Shown: positions 9,784 through 19,052 of the stretch, piece after piece
Position numbering within the stretch: position 1 is the first letter of the stretch
How the letters are laid out: each line of letters opens with the position of its first letter
Source of the DNA: Fulvivirga sp. M361
GTDB lineage: Bacteria; Bacteroidota; Bacteroidia; Cytophagales; Cyclobacteriaceae
NCBI RefSeq assembly: GCF_007097395.1
Contig: NZ_VKDC01000052.1
Coordinates: forward strand, 1 to 32,382
Direction of reading: 5' to 3'
DNA: 32,382 nucleotides
Notes under the pieces: generated by a model
What the model was told of the DNA's origin: nothing
The model's input: the letters and a program-made list of their open reading frames with translations, nothing else
Databases searched by the model: none
Position numbers and translations under genes: made by a program

Positions 9784-11418
<1,635 letters not shown>

Positions 11419-11461
11419 TCAGTTTATTGTTTAGTTAGATATTAAATTTTAACGAATGTCA

Positions 11462-11740
11462 TTAAACAATTGCAAAGATATCAGACTCTCTCATGATGAG
11501 ATACTCTTTACCGTCAACAGTTATCTCAGTACCGGCGTATTTTCCATACAATACATCATCACCTTCTTTTACTGTTAAAGGCTCGTCTTTTTTACCAGCG
11601 CCTACAGCTATTACTTTGCCTTTTTGAGGCTTTTCTTTAGCAGTGTCAGGTATAATGATACCAGAAGCTGTTTTTTCTTCAGCAGCGGCAGATTCTACTA
11701 GAACTCTGTCTGCAAGAGGTTGGATTTTTACTTTAGACAT
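11462..11740 (-). CDS. groS: co-chaperonin GroES (Hsp10)
   Basis: 92-residue co-chaperonin that caps the GroEL ring. The sequence shows the conserved [11 protein letters not shown] start, the mobile loop [24 protein letters not shown] that contacts GroEL, the roof/dome part and the C-terminal strand [12 protein letters not shown]. Normal length. It is the first gene of the groE operon. No TTTG-N19-TAnnTTTG promoter was found upstream; instead TGTCA/TGACA elements lie about 150-215 nt before the start, so heat-shock control by another mechanism is possible. Confidence 0.98.
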   Translation of the reverse strand: MSKVKIQPLADRVLVESAAAEEKTASGIIIPDTAKEKPQKGKVIAVGAGKKDEPLTVKEGDDVLYGKYAGTEITVDGKEYLIMRESDIFAIV

Positions 11741-11889
11741 TTTACTATTCTTTTTTAAAAAGTGAAAGTTGTTTCTGTAATATACAGCGATCTCTAACAG
11801 CTTTTATGCCAAAACTGAAATTAAGCCCTTGACCAGGACATTATTACCGTTATATCATTCCAGGCATTCAATTCATCCGTTTTACCACC

Positions 11890-11954
11890 TGTCAAGCATG
11901 ACAATTTTTCATTTAAACAGCTATGGCACTTTGTCAGGGTTGCTTAATCTGTCA
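11890..11954. promoter_or_regulatory. cluster of TGTCA elements in the groS upstream region
   Basis: An inverted repeat TGTCA-AGCA-TGACA spans 11890-11903, and two further TGTCA copies start at 11932 and 11950. They sit in the 248-nt spacer between groS (minus) and the unknown gene starting at 11989 (plus). The arrangement resembles a multi-site operator, but the role is inference and random occurrence of a 5-mer is possible. Confidence 0.3.
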
Positions 11955-11988
11955 TAATTTCTTATATTCTGGAAGAAAAGGATTGCTT

Positions 11989-12702
11989 ATGAAGACGTTA
12001 AAGGACAGTTGGTTAACAGATGGATTAATAGATTTTGAGTATAAGAAATACATTTTATTATCTTACCTCAAAAATGTTGAGCAATCCTTCAATAAGAATA
12101 AGCTTTATCCAAGCATGGCTGATCTGGTCTTTCATTATAAGAACCTGTTAGCGGTTAAAAATAATAAGGAGTTATTATCCAGTAATTTTCCCTCTCAAAT
12201 CACCGGGGTGAATTTGAAGAAACTGGAAATTGTTTATAAAGAAATGGTAAAGGACGATGAAATGATGGACCAGTTAAGTGACATCATAGAATACGCCATT
12301 CCTATGTTTAAGAATTCACTTGATCAGGGTAAGGAGATCTATGAGTTTGTAGAAAGTAACTGTGAGCTGTCACCGGTAGGATTGTTACCTCTTTATGTTG
12401 ATGAAGGATATCTATTTATAAATACTGCTGCCAGTTCAGATACCAGTATTTATCGCTACCAACTTACCTTAATTCAGCAATCGGCTGAAAGCTATCGAGG
12501 TATTCACGTTTCTTTCATAGAAAATACTACCAAAGTGTTAGGAGAAAGCTATGAGTCGTTAAAAGTTGGGATGGCCAGAAAATTCAAAGACCTCCCAAAC
12601 CCGGCAACCTTCATCATCCATTCAAAACTGCACTTTCCTTATGTAGCTACGTTAGTTCCGGTGGCCAAAAGACTATTAGTGAGATATGTAGCTTCTACTT
12701 AA
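11989..12702 (+). CDS. conserved protein of unknown function next to groES
   Basis: 237-residue soluble, mixed alpha/beta protein without signal peptide or membrane helix. I do not recognise a domain. The N-terminal third is helical (DFEYKKYILLSYLKNVEQSF resembles a conserved start in Bacteroidota hypothetical proteins) and the C-terminal part has predicted strands, including YRGIHVSFIENTTKVLG and NPATFIIHSKLHFPYVATLVPVAKRLL. The frame is open up to an ATG at 11923, but those 22 residues (MALCQGCLICH...) look like leader sequence and contain the TGTCA elements, so I start at MKTLKDSW (11989). It is monocistronic, divergent from groS and convergent with secG. Confidence 0.75.
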   Translation: MKTLKDSWLTDGLIDFEYKKYILLSYLKNVEQSFNKNKLYPSMADLVFHYKNLLAVKNNKELLSSNFPSQITGVNLKKLEIVYKEMVKDDEMMDQLSDIIEYAIPMFKNSLDQGKEIYEFVESNCELSPVGLLPLYVDEGYLFINTAASSDTSIYRYQLTLIQQSAESYRGIHVSFIENTTKVLGESYESLKVGMARKFKDLPNPATFIIHSKLHFPYVATLVPVAKRLLVRYVAST

Positions 12703-12713
12703 GGGGGTAATAA

Positions 12714-12759
12714 AGACATAAAAAAAGCGATCCCATTCCAGAATCGCTTTTTTATGTCT
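12714..12759. terminator. bidirectional terminator between the unknown gene and secG
   Basis: Arms AGACATAAAAAAAGCGAT (12714-12731) and ATCGCTTTTTTATGTCT (12743-12759) pair over 17 bp with one bulged A; the loop is 11 nt. A- and T-rich flanks allow termination in both directions for the convergent genes ending at 12702 and 12776. Confidence 0.85.
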
Positions 12760-12775
12760 TATATTTTTAGCTCAA

Positions 12776-13186
12776 TTAATTCTCTTCGGGTTCGTTTGAA
12801 AGATCATCAACTAAGCCATTGTCTTCATTATCTGTGGCAGGTTCAGTTGTAACATCTACAGGTGCATCTCCTTGATTATCACTTCCCACTCCCAAATCCA
12901 ATGCAGGTGCCGTCTGAGATTCCTGTGCCCGGTCGATGAATTCATCTGTGGGCCCCTGAGCCTCTCCAAGAAAGTTAGTACTCATACTCAAAGCGAATAT
13001 AACTATGATAAGCCCCCAGGTGAGACGCTCCAGTAAGTCACCGGTTTTTTTGACACCGATCATATTACTAGCTCCTGAACCACCAAACTGACTTGATAAA
13101 CCGCCTCCTTTTGAGTTTTGTGCTAAAATCACTAAAACCAAAAGAACCGAAGCAAGTATGATTAAACTTAAAATTAATACAAACAT
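12776..13186 (-). CDS. secG: protein translocase subunit SecG
   Basis: Small inner-membrane subunit of the SecYEG translocon, stimulating protein export. 136 residues: TM1 at about 2-22, the conserved loop LAQNSKGGGLSSQFGGSGASNMIGVKKTGDLLERLTW, and TM2 at about 55-73. The Gly-rich loop and double-helix layout are diagnostic. A 60-residue acidic tail (rich in D, E, N, Q, T, P) follows, longer than in E. coli SecG but common in Bacteroidota. It is the last gene of the miaB-to-secG series, 12 nt after the TPR protein gene, and ends at a strong terminator. Confidence 0.92.
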   Translation of the reverse strand: MFVLILSLIILASVLLVLVILAQNSKGGGLSSQFGGSGASNMIGVKKTGDLLERLTWGLIIVIFALSMSTNFLGEAQGPTDEFIDRAQESQTAPALDLGVGSDNQGDAPVDVTTEPATDNEDNGLVDDLSNEPEEN

Positions 13187-13198
13187 TAACGTACCCTT

Positions 13199-14326
13199 CT
13201 ATTTTTGCAAATCTTCGATTAAGGCTGCAAAGTAAGACTTTTTTTGAGGAAACTTCCAAATTAATTTTTTATAAATATCAATGGCTTTTTTATTCTTGCC
13301 TTGCCCTATTAATATCTGAGCCAGGTTTTCTGATATCAAATCTTCTCCAAAAGAGGTGCTCTGTTTTGAAAGGTCTTCTTGTTTCGCATTATCATCTGCC
13401 ACCTTCTTAGAGGAGATATTTGGCTCTTTATCAATGAATTTCTCTATGATTTCCTGTTGAGTCCTGACTTCAGACTTTCTACTTTTTTGGCGGATTGTTT
13501 TTTTTTTTGGTATTGCAGAAGATGAATCTGAAGCTGTCGTTTTTTTAGTTCTTGTTGTTTTTGATGAAGCGGAAGAAGTTCCTTTTCCTGAGGTTGTTTT
13601 CGAAGTTGTACTTTCGGAAGCTGCCCTGGCTTTAGGTTTTGATCTTGTTGAAGTAGTCGTTTTCGTTTTTTTAGGGGTAACCGGACGGGTTTTTTCCGCT
13701 GCTGGACTTTTTTGTTTGGTTGTCGCCTTAGATTTAGTGGTTGCCTTTTTTGCCGCTATCGTGGGCTTTTTCACAGATTTACTTGTAGAAGTAGTTTGCG
13801 CAGCCTTTGTTGTTGTTGCAGACTTCTTTGTAGTTGTTGTCTTTTTTCTTACCGGGGCTTTGGTAGCTTCGGTTTCCTTTATGTCAGTAGACTTCAAATA
13901 AGAAGCCTTACTTTCTTTTAGAGCCTCTAAATCAGCCCATACTTGCCTGGCCAAATCATCTGTGCTGTTAGTGAGTGCTTCTTCATCTACGGTTACCTTA
14001 GTACCCTTTGTGAGAGATGCTCCTTCTACTTCGGGTTCATGATGTTCCTGGACGGCCGTTTGAGGAGCACTGACAGGTGTTCTTGTTTCTGCCAATTTAC
14101 TTTCAATGATGCTTTTGAGTACTGCTCTGTCCGTTGTATACATCGCAGCATAGTTGAGTGATTGCCTGGCAATGTTGGTAGAAGCATCATTATTGGCTTT
14201 GGCGACCAATGTATGTATGATTTGACTATAGGGATAAGCCTTTACCAACTCATGCAATTTCTCCTTATCTTCTAAGGCTAGATTATGAAACTCTTTGACA
14301 ACTTGTTTAAACCTGTTTTTGTTCAA
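13199..14326 (-). CDS. Lys/Thr/Ser-rich protein with TPR-like C-terminus
   Basis: 375-residue protein of unknown function in three parts. An N-terminal helical region (1-75: KQVVKEFHNLALEDKEKLHELVKAYPYSQ and following) is of a type conserved in this locus of Bacteroidota. A middle region (about 95-290) is of low complexity, dominated by Lys, Thr, Ser and Ala and resembling histone-H1-like tails. A C-terminal TPR-like unit has AQILIGQGKNKKAIDIYKKLI (330-350). No signal peptide or TM helix is seen, so it is probably cytoplasmic; the basic middle part could bind nucleic acid or membrane, but that is a guess. The coding strand has an A11 run (at 13498-13508) encoding KKK. It sits between lptE and secG with short gaps (57 and 12 nt), suggesting co-transcription. 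Confidence 0.75.
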   Translation of the reverse strand: MNKNRFKQVVKEFHNLALEDKEKLHELVKAYPYSQIIHTLVAKANNDASTNIARQSLNYAAMYTTDRAVLKSIIESKLAETRTPVSAPQTAVQEHHEPEVEGASLTKGTKVTVDEEALTNSTDDLARQVWADLEALKESKASYLKSTDIKETEATKAPVRKKTTTTKKSATTTKAAQTTSTSKSVKKPTIAAKKATTKSKATTKQKSPAAEKTRPVTPKKTKTTTSTRSKPKARAASESTTSKTTSGKGTSSASSKTTRTKKTTASDSSSAIPKKKTIRQKSRKSEVRTQQEIIEKFIDKEPNISSKKVADDNAKQEDLSKQSTSFGEDLISENLAQILIGQGKNKKAIDIYKKLIWKFPQKKSYFAALIEDLQK

Positions 14327-14383
14327 CTTGTGTTTGGCTTTGTTGATTATGAAGATATAAATTATTTCAATGTAAATTAAAAT

Positions 14384-14905
14384 TTACCAATTGGCAACGG
14401 TAGCATTGAATATGTCTAAAATAACCTGGTCAAATATCCGGTCTATTAATTCGGCCTCAATAGAAGTTAAGTTTTGATTATTATCGAAGTCTTCGAAGAA
14501 TGAAAATGTCTTGTTTTCAAAATCAAAATCGGCATTGGTAGTATTTACATAAGAAACACTGACTGTTATGGTTAATCGGGTTAGAGCAGCGGCATCTATC
14601 TGATCATTATTCTGAGCTGCAGACGGTGCTACAGGTGTGAGTCTGTAATTTGTCACAGTACCTTCAAGCTGAAGCTCCCCATCTTCCTCCACTCTTATAA
14701 GATTGGTGTTTTGCTGGTAATAGTCGAGTAACTTATTCGTGAATATTTGTGCCATGTCAGGAGGTCCGCCGTCCGCATCATTATAAAAATTAGGGATAGA
14801 AATAGTTTCAGCGGTAATTGCCACTCCGGTGAATGAATAAATTCCACACCCCTGGCATAAAAGTGCCATTGAAACATACATCAAAAGTGCCTTATAAGTC
14901 TTCAA
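14384..14905 (-). CDS. lptE: LPS-assembly lipoprotein LptE
   Basis: Outer-membrane lipoprotein that plugs the LptD barrel and helps insert lipopolysaccharide. 173 residues with a short signal peptide and Cys20 in LLCQGCGIYSF as the likely lipidation site; the lipobox is atypical, with Cys17 at -3. The GCGIYSFTG start and the segment ETISIPNFYNDA are the recognisable LptE-family N-terminus in Bacteroidota. The rest (LTRLTITVSVSYVNTT, FENKTFSFFEDFDNNQ) gives the expected strands, and the C-terminal helix SIEAELIDRIFDQVILDIFNATV is present. The start overlaps the 3' end of the sigma-54 activator gene by 14 nt, so translation is probably coupled. Confidence 0.87.
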   Translation of the reverse strand: MKTYKALLMYVSMALLCQGCGIYSFTGVAITAETISIPNFYNDADGGPPDMAQIFTNKLLDYYQQNTNLIRVEEDGELQLEGTVTNYRLTPVAPSAAQNNDQIDAAALTRLTITVSVSYVNTTNADFDFENKTFSFFEDFDNNQNLTSIEAELIDRIFDQVILDIFNATVANW

Positions 14906-16163
14906 GTTCGTACTGTTTTATTTTCCTGTACAAAGTTCGTTCCGAAATTCCCAGATCACGCGCTGCGTATTTGCGCTTGTTATTATTCTTTTTCAAAGCT
15001 TTTAAAATAAATTCCTTTTCCACCTTTTCCAATGAAAGCTCTTCTTCCTGTGTTTCGTGCGCAATATCCTGTATTTCTTCAGGAACTTCTGCTTCATATT
15101 CTTGTGGTGGAGTGGCGGTGTTTATGTTCAATAGAACAGGTTCTTCCGGGGTTATACTAGGGCTTAATTCCGTTTCCATATCATCAAAGAGTGCGCTGTG
15201 ATCTTTGATGATGTCTTTATTGGGTGTATCCCCTTCCATTACTTCCAACACAAACTTTTTTAAGTCATGCATGTCTTTTTTCATATCAAAAAGGACTTTA
15301 TAAAGCAGGTCACGTTCGGAAATACTTTCTTCAGTGTCGGAACCTTTATACAAAGCAGGTAGTTGACTCTGGTCTTTAGGTAAATAACCTAATAGCTTTT
15401 CCGTATCCACCACTTTGTTATCTGAAGACAACACAGAGATTTGTTCAACCAGATTTTTGAGTTGGCGGATGTTTCCCGGAAACCGATATTTTAGAAGAAT
15501 TCCTTTTGCATCTTCCGTTAAGGAGATAGGTTTAACCCTATATTTTTCAGCAAAATCAGCGGCAAATTTTCTGAAGAGCAATTCAACATCATTTCCTCTA
15601 TCACGTAATGGTGGTACATAGATAGGGACCGTACTCAACCGATAATACAGGTCTTCCCTGAACTTGCCTTCATCCACGGATTTCATGAGGTTTACATTAG
15701 TAGCGGCTACAACCCGGACGTCTGTTCTTTGAACCTTGGAAGACCCTACTTTTATGAATTCTCCATTTTCCAATACCCTTAGTAAGCGGGCCTGGGTGCC
15801 TAGCGGCATCTCACCAATTTCATCTAAAAAAATAGTTCCTCCATTGGTTACTTCAAAATAACCTTTGCGTGCTTCATGGGCGCCGGTGAAAGACCCTTTT
15901 TCATGCCCGAAAAGTTCCGAGTCGATGGTGCCCTCCGGAATGGACCCGCAGTTGATAGCAATAAATTGGCTGTGCTTTCGCGGACTAATATGATGAATAA
16001 TCTTGCTGAATGACTCCTTACCACTTCCGCTTTCCCCGGTTATTAACACTGACATGTCAGTGGGGGCTACCTGGGTGGCAACAATGATTGCATGATTAAG
16101 CAAATTAGAATTTCCAATGATGCCAAAACGTTGCTTTATACTCAGAATACCTGATTCGTCCAT
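14892..16163 (-). CDS. sigma-54-dependent transcriptional activator without receiver domain
   Basis: 423-residue cytoplasmic bacterial enhancer-binding protein. An AAA+ domain (about 10-245) has Walker A GESGSGKE (43-50), loop-1 GSFTGA (90-95, Ala to Ser against the usual GAFTGA) and Walker B GGTIFLDEIGEMP (108-120). The sensor segment VRVVAATNVNLM and arginine finger region FREDLYYRLSTVPI are present. A long acidic linker (about 255-375) leads to a Fis-type HTH at the C-terminus (NNNKRKYAARDLGISERTLYRKI). There is no N-terminal response-regulator, GAF or PAS domain, so activity must be set by expression, by partners or through the linker. The gene follows miaB directly (stop and start codons abut) and overlaps lptE by 14 nt, a conserved Bacteroidota order. 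Target promoters cannot be identified here. Confidence 0.92.
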   Translation of the reverse strand: MDESGILSIKQRFGIIGNSNLLNHAIIVATQVAPTDMSVLITGESGSGKESFSKIIHHISPRKHSQFIAINCGSIPEGTIDSELFGHEKGSFTGAHEARKGYFEVTNGGTIFLDEIGEMPLGTQARLLRVLENGEFIKVGSSKVQRTDVRVVAATNVNLMKSVDEGKFREDLYYRLSTVPIYVPPLRDRGNDVELLFRKFAADFAEKYRVKPISLTEDAKGILLKYRFPGNIRQLKNLVEQISVLSSDNKVVDTEKLLGYLPKDQSQLPALYKGSDTEESISERDLLYKVLFDMKKDMHDLKKFVLEVMEGDTPNKDIIKDHSALFDDMETELSPSITPEEPVLLNINTATPPQEYEAEVPEEIQDIAHETQEEELSLEKVEKEFILKALKKNNNKRKYAARDLGISERTLYRKIKQYELEDL

Positions 16164-17627
16164 TTAATCTATTACTTTACCAAATAATGTTGCTGTAGAG
16201 CAATCTTCTACAAGTACGTTGACGTAGTCCCCTTTCTTTGCCGTGCGTTTAGGAAATATCACCACTTTATTGGCTGAATTTCTTCCCTGCAATTGAGCCT
16301 CAGACCTTTTGGAAAAGCCTTCAACAAGTACGCGATGTATTTTACCTACTTCCATTTGGTTTCTTTCCAATGAGTGTTTTTGTTGACGGGAAATAATTTC
16401 GCTTAACCTTCTCTTCTTTATGTCCAGGGGAATATCATCTTCGTATTTTTTTTCAGCTAATGTTCCAGGACGTTCACTATAAAAAAACATATAAGAGAAA
16501 TCGTATTTCACATAATCCATTAGTGACAGGGTGTCCTGATGTTCTTCTTCGGTTTCAGTACAAAACCCTGTGATCATATCCGATGAAATACCACAGTCAT
16601 CTCCAATGATAGTACGTATTGCATCCACACGATTTATATACCATGAACGATCATAGGTTCTATTCATCATTTTGAGGATTCTACTATTACCGCTCTGGGC
16701 AGGAAGGTGTATATAATTACAGATATTCTCATGCTCTTTAATGGTATAAAGTACCTCGTCGGTGATGTCTTTAGGGTGGGAGGTAGAGAAACGAACCCTT
16801 AAGTCAGGATGTACCTTTGCTACTTTGTCCAACAACTGTGCGAAATTCACGATATGACTTACATCGGATTTTTCAAGTTTGGCTTTGTTATTCTGCTCAG
16901 GCGACCATTTGTAGGAATCTACATTTTGCCCCAGCAGGGTTACTTCTCTGTATCCCTTATTAAATAAGTCTTGTGCTTCTTCTATGATGGAATGAGGATC
17001 TCTGCTCCGTTCTCTTCCACGTGTGAAAGGTACCACACAAAAGGAGCACATATTATCACAGCCTCTCATAATGGAAATGAAGGCAGTTATTCCGTTAGAA
17101 TTTAATCGTACCGGACTAATGTCTGCATAGGTCTCTTCTCTTGACAAAAAGGTATTTACTGCTTTTTGTCCATCATCCACCTGGTTTACCAATACGGGCA
17201 GGTCGCGGTAAGCGTCAGGGCCTGCTACCAGGTCAACTATTCTTTCTTCTTCCAAAAGCTGACTTTTAAGGCGTTCGGCCATACATCCCAATATTCCTAC
17301 CATCAATTCAGGCTTACGGCGTTTCAAGGCATTAAATTGTGATAGCCTGTTCCGCACCGTTTGTTCTGCCTTTTCCCTGATAGAGCATGTGTTGAGAAAT
17401 ATTACATCAGCTTGCTCTAATTCTGATGTAGTATCGAACCCATTTTTATTCATAATGGATGACACGATCTCACTATCACTGAAGTTCATCTGACAGCCGT
17501 AGCTTTCGATATATAACTTACGACTCTTTCCAGTATTACTATCCTCAGATATTTTAACAATTTGGCAAGTCTCCGCCTCTTTTTCTTCTTTTTTTAGAAA
17601 ATCAATGTCCTCGATCAGATTATTCAT
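16164..17627 (-). CDS. miaB: tRNA-2-methylthio-N6-dimethylallyladenosine synthase MiaB
   Basis: Radical-SAM methylthiotransferase that converts i6A37 to ms2i6A37 in tRNAs reading codons that start with U. 487 residues in three domains. The N-terminal UPF0004 domain (about 37-150) carries the auxiliary-cluster cysteines C45 (ESYGCQMN), C81 (NTCSIRE) and C115 (LGCMAE). The radical-SAM domain has C190, C194 and C197 in [13 protein letters not shown] followed by [11 protein letters not shown]-terminal TRAM domain starts at about residue 415. About 36 extra residues precede the core, usual in Bacteroidota. First gene of the miaB-activator-lptE-TPR-secG series. Confidence 0.97.
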   Translation of the reverse strand: MNNLIEDIDFLKKEEKEAETCQIVKISEDSNTGKSRKLYIESYGCQMNFSDSEIVSSIMNKNGFDTTSELEQADVIFLNTCSIREKAEQTVRNRLSQFNALKRRKPELMVGILGCMAERLKSQLLEEERIVDLVAGPDAYRDLPVLVNQVDDGQKAVNTFLSREETYADISPVRLNSNGITAFISIMRGCDNMCSFCVVPFTRGRERSRDPHSIIEEAQDLFNKGYREVTLLGQNVDSYKWSPEQNNKAKLEKSDVSHIVNFAQLLDKVAKVHPDLRVRFSTSHPKDITDEVLYTIKEHENICNYIHLPAQSGNSRILKMMNRTYDRSWYINRVDAIRTIIGDDCGISSDMITGFCTETEEEHQDTLSLMDYVKYDFSYMFFYSERPGTLAEKKYEDDIPLDIKKRRLSEIISRQQKHSLERNQMEVGKIHRVLVEGFSKRSEAQLQGRNSANKVVIFPKRTAKKGDYVNVLVEDCSTATLFGKVID

Positions 17628-17653
17628 TCCTATGCCTAAATAATTTTAAACGG

Positions 17654-17694
17654 CAAAGGTAAGCATTAACTGGCAATTAGGTGACATAATGTCA
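17654..17694 (-). promoter_or_regulatory. candidate miaB promoter with a palindrome at the -33 position
   Basis: On the minus strand TACCTTTG (17661-17654) is an exact TAnnTTTG -7 box, 27 nt before the miaB start. The -33 position at N19 has no TTTG. Instead it overlaps a perfect palindrome, TGACAT-A-ATGTCA (17682-17694), which also covers the pabB stop codon. A regulator bound there could replace the -33 contact; this is inference. Confidence 0.4.
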
Positions 17695-18978
17695 GGAGTG
17701 ATTTAGGGTAAGTAGTTGGGATATACTCGTGGCTTTGAGCATACATTCTTCATATTCTTTGACAGGATCGGAATCATACGTAATAGCGCTGCCTACATGA
17801 AATGACAGTCTCTTTAAACCCGAATTATAAAGTAATGTACGTATTACCACATTGAAATCGAAATCGCCATTAGGAGTAATATATCCAATACTGCCTGAAT
17901 ATAATCCTCGCCGTGATTTTTCATAGGAATCAATTAATTGCATAACCTTAATTTTAGGGGCACCGGTCATGCTACCCATGGGGAATGCGTTTTTTATGGC
18001 ATCAATACAGTGAACATTCTCTCGCAAGGTACTACTAACCGTAGATATCATCTGGTGCACCTGATTGAAAGTATAGATCCCGAACATTTCATCTACTTTT
18101 ACCGAGCCTGGTTCAGAGCTTCTGGCCAGATCATTGCGCACCAGGTCGACGATCATCATATTTTCTGCTAACTCCTTTTCATCCGTCCGCAGCTGTTGTT
18201 TGATAAACTCATCCTCATCAAAAGAGTTTCCCCTGCCTGCTGTCCCTTTGATGGGTTGAGAGATTAAGGAATCCTGATGTTTTTTAATAAATCGCTCGGG
18301 ACTTGCAGAAAGTGCGTAGCGATCATCACATTTATAACAAGTAGAAAATGGTGTTGGTGACCATTTTTTTAGATCTACGAAGAAGTTGATAGGGTCCAAT
18401 GAAACATCCTCAGAAAAGAACTCAATGCAATAGTTCAATTCATAAATATCTCCTTCCAGAATATGTTCCTTTATTGTTCTTATGTGTTCAAGGTATTCAT
18501 CACGATTTAACGAACAAGTCAACGATATTTCCTCTCTGCTTTGTTGAGTATAATGACAATTAAGGATATCATTAAAAATAGCGTGGGGATCACCAGGTGT
18601 TTGAATAGTGACCGAAGAACCATTAAAAAAGATCAGGTGGTTTGGCTGGAAAAACGCAATGTCTTCAAATTGCATTCTGTCCGGGCAGCTGGAAGCAAGG
18701 TCTTCTACCTGGTTTTTTAAATCGTAGGAAAAGTGCCCTATCAGCCAGTCCTGAATAGAATTTACAGACTGCTTTAAGCGATCAAAATCATTGTATCCAT
18801 CGAAGTAAAGGCCTTGATAACTGCCGACAGCTAACAGGTCTTTAAATGGATCGGAAGGAAAGCTTATTTGGTTGGAATTAAAAAAACAGAAATGTGAAAA
18901 CTGATTTGCCCATATCAGCGCTTTTTCCACAAATGATTCAACTTTTGAAATTGTGAAAATTTGTTCATTTCGGTGCAT
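17692..18978 (-). CDS. pabB: aminodeoxychorismate synthase component I (PabB-like chorismate-binding enzyme)
   Basis: Cytoplasmic enzyme of folate synthesis that makes 4-amino-4-deoxychorismate from chorismate and ammonia (from a PabA/TrpG glutaminase). 428 residues. The N-terminal half is divergent. The C-terminal chorismate-binding domain has SQPIKGTAGRG (K244, the Lys typical of PabB, where TrpE has Ala), AENMMIVDLVRNDL (271-284), FGIYTFNQVHQMISTV, FPMGSMTGAPKIKVMQLID and the terminal SGSIGYITPNGDFDFNVVIRT. The PIKGT motif is the reason I prefer PabB over TrpE or isochorismate synthase. No glutaminase or lyase partner lies beside it. It precedes miaB by 64 nt on the same strand, so it may be partly co-transcribed; a terminator separates it from the YceI gene upstream. 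Confidence 0.9.
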   Translation of the reverse strand: MHRNEQIFTISKVESFVEKALIWANQFSHFCFFNSNQISFPSDPFKDLLAVGSYQGLYFDGYNDFDRLKQSVNSIQDWLIGHFSYDLKNQVEDLASSCPDRMQFEDIAFFQPNHLIFFNGSSVTIQTPGDPHAIFNDILNCHYTQQSREEISLTCSLNRDEYLEHIRTIKEHILEGDIYELNYCIEFFSEDVSLDPINFFVDLKKWSPTPFSTCYKCDDRYALSASPERFIKKHQDSLISQPIKGTAGRGNSFDEDEFIKQQLRTDEKELAENMMIVDLVRNDLARSSEPGSVKVDEMFGIYTFNQVHQMISTVSSTLRENVHCIDAIKNAFPMGSMTGAPKIKVMQLIDSYEKSRRGLYSGSIGYITPNGDFDFNVVIRTLLYNSGLKRLSFHVGSAITYDSDPVKEYEECMLKATSISQLLTLNHS

Positions 18979-19003
18979 ACCAATGGATAATAGGGGAATA
19001 AAA

Positions 19004-19032
19004 AAAGGGAATCGAATGGTTCAATTCCCTTT
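19004..19032 (-). terminator. terminator downstream of the YceI gene
   Basis: 9-bp arms AAAGGGAAT / ATTCCCTTT (19004-19012 and 19024-19032) with three more inner pairs (GAA/TTC) across one C-A mismatch and a 3-nt loop. On the minus strand a T7 run follows directly. It lies 20 nt after the YceI stop and 25 nt before the pabB start, so pabB needs its own promoter. Confidence 0.8.
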
Positions 19033-19052
19033 AAGAGTCATATTAAGTTGTT

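Noticed and set aside
11924-11944. TGGCAC ... TTGCT as a sigma-54 promoter before the gene at 11989
   Set aside because: The GG and GC dinucleotides are 15 nt apart; sigma-54 promoters need 10. With the activator gene nearby it was tempting, but the spacing is wrong.
13199-14326. Lys/Thr-rich region as evidence for a frameshifted or spurious ORF
   Set aside because: Both ends of the frame encode ordinary helical, conserved-looking sequence and the gene fits its operon position, so the low-complexity part is real coding sequence.
14832-14905. LptE as merely an antisense overlap of a 122-residue plus-strand ORF (14833-15201)
   Set aside because: The minus-strand frame has a signal peptide, a cysteine for lipidation and LptE-type N-terminal sequence; the plus-strand ORF is low-complexity Ser/Cys-rich antisense of the activator gene.
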